The notes under the pieces: generated by a model
The model's input: the letters and a program-made list of their open reading frames with translations, nothing else
Told to the model about the DNA's origin: nothing
The model's database searches: none
Shown: positions 63,960 through 64,000 of the stretch, piece after piece
How the letters are laid out: every line of letters starts with the position of its first letter
Position numbering within the stretch: position 1 is the stretch's first letter
Source of the DNA: Periweissella fabaria
GTDB lineage: Bacteria > Bacillota > Bacilli > Lactobacillales > Lactobacillaceae
Direction of reading: 5' to 3'
Assembly: GCF_918814575.1 (NCBI RefSeq)
Contig: NZ_CAKKNS010000003.1
Span: forward strand, 124,001-188,000
DNA: 64,000 bases
Position numbers and translations under genes: made by a program

Positions 63960-64000
63960 ATGAAATATAAATTTGGAGCTCTTCTATTAGCAACTATCGG
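63960..64000 (+). CDS. secreted protein, partial (window end)
   Basis: ATG 63960 is preceded by AAAGGAG and starts MKYKFGALLLATI, a lysine followed by a hydrophobic stretch, consistent with a signal peptide. Divergent from the ECF gene across about 240 AT-rich bases. The rest lies outside the window. Confidence 0.6.
   Translation, partial: MKYKFGALLLATI

Noticed and set aside
1-64000. CRISPR array, prophage or insertion sequence
   Set aside because: No regularly spaced direct repeats, transposase, integrase or phage structural gene was found; the only tandem repeat is the tRNA-Lys array.

Overview
The window is a dense, AT-rich chromosomal segment of a low-GC Gram-positive bacterium of the Lactobacillales. 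The evidence is the WalR-WalK-YycH-YycI-WalJ-HtrA cluster, two LytR-CpsA-Psr proteins, a B. subtilis-type PurR, several PTS permeases, acetoin and butanediol genes, and strong GGAGG-type ribosome binding sites. Glucose-6-phosphate dehydrogenase and glycerol kinase without a full respiratory set fit a heterofermentative member of the Lactobacillaceae (Weissella or Leuconostoc-like). The genus is inferred, not proven. A parS-like site and the wal cluster suggest that the replication origin is not far away. No prophage, insertion sequence or CRISPR array was seen.

Layout. 1-4445: partial murF, a tyrosine phosphatase, an N-acetylglucosamine-type PTS permease and a fluoride-channel pair. 4446-7530: the clearest novelty, a probable tryptophan ABC transporter operon (trpXYZ) behind a 15-codon leader peptide with tandem Trp codons and a classical ribosome-stalling attenuator, followed by a second intrinsic terminator. 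7538-13590: a HAD phosphatase, nrdI-glpK, an MFS exporter and zwf. 13596-19552: ppx, then purR-glmU-trpS, and a purine permease with PurBoxes. 19594-27756: a LysR regulator, a MacB-like exporter, an amino-acid binding protein and permease without an ATPase, an aldo/keto reductase, an rRNA methyltransferase and acetolactate decarboxylase. 27757-30562: a repeat element shared with 1440-1555, then a PTS EIIC-mupG operon preceded by a cre site. 30592-34641: an LCP protein, an unrecognised winged-helix protein, a quinone-reductase-like pair and a DedA-like protein.

34644-41651 is the wal operon with htrA. 41918-42206 holds three identical tRNA-Lys(CTT) genes in a 108-bp tandem repeat. 42301-51685: an Spx/ArsC-like protein, an ABC-F protein with one degenerate composite ATP site, acetyltransferases, an esterase, a second LCP protein, a DtxR regulator, butanediol dehydrogenase and an amidase. 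51740-54684: the parS-like site and a late menaquinone cluster (menE, menB, thioesterase). 54683-58840: membrane proteins, a uracil-DNA glycosylase-like protein and an F420-family-like oxidoreductase pair. 59008-64000: a Ser-rich lipoprotein, a LysM/Apf-like protein with no visible signal peptide, and an ECF vitamin transporter in which the S-component and both ATPase domains form one polypeptide.

Connecting themes are cell-wall synthesis, sensing and recycling (murF, glmU, walRK, LCP, nagE-like PTS, mupG), carbon control by cre sites, and tryptophan supply. Tryptophan uptake appears to be controlled by translation of Trp codons, while trpS sits in a purR-glmU operon with no T-box.
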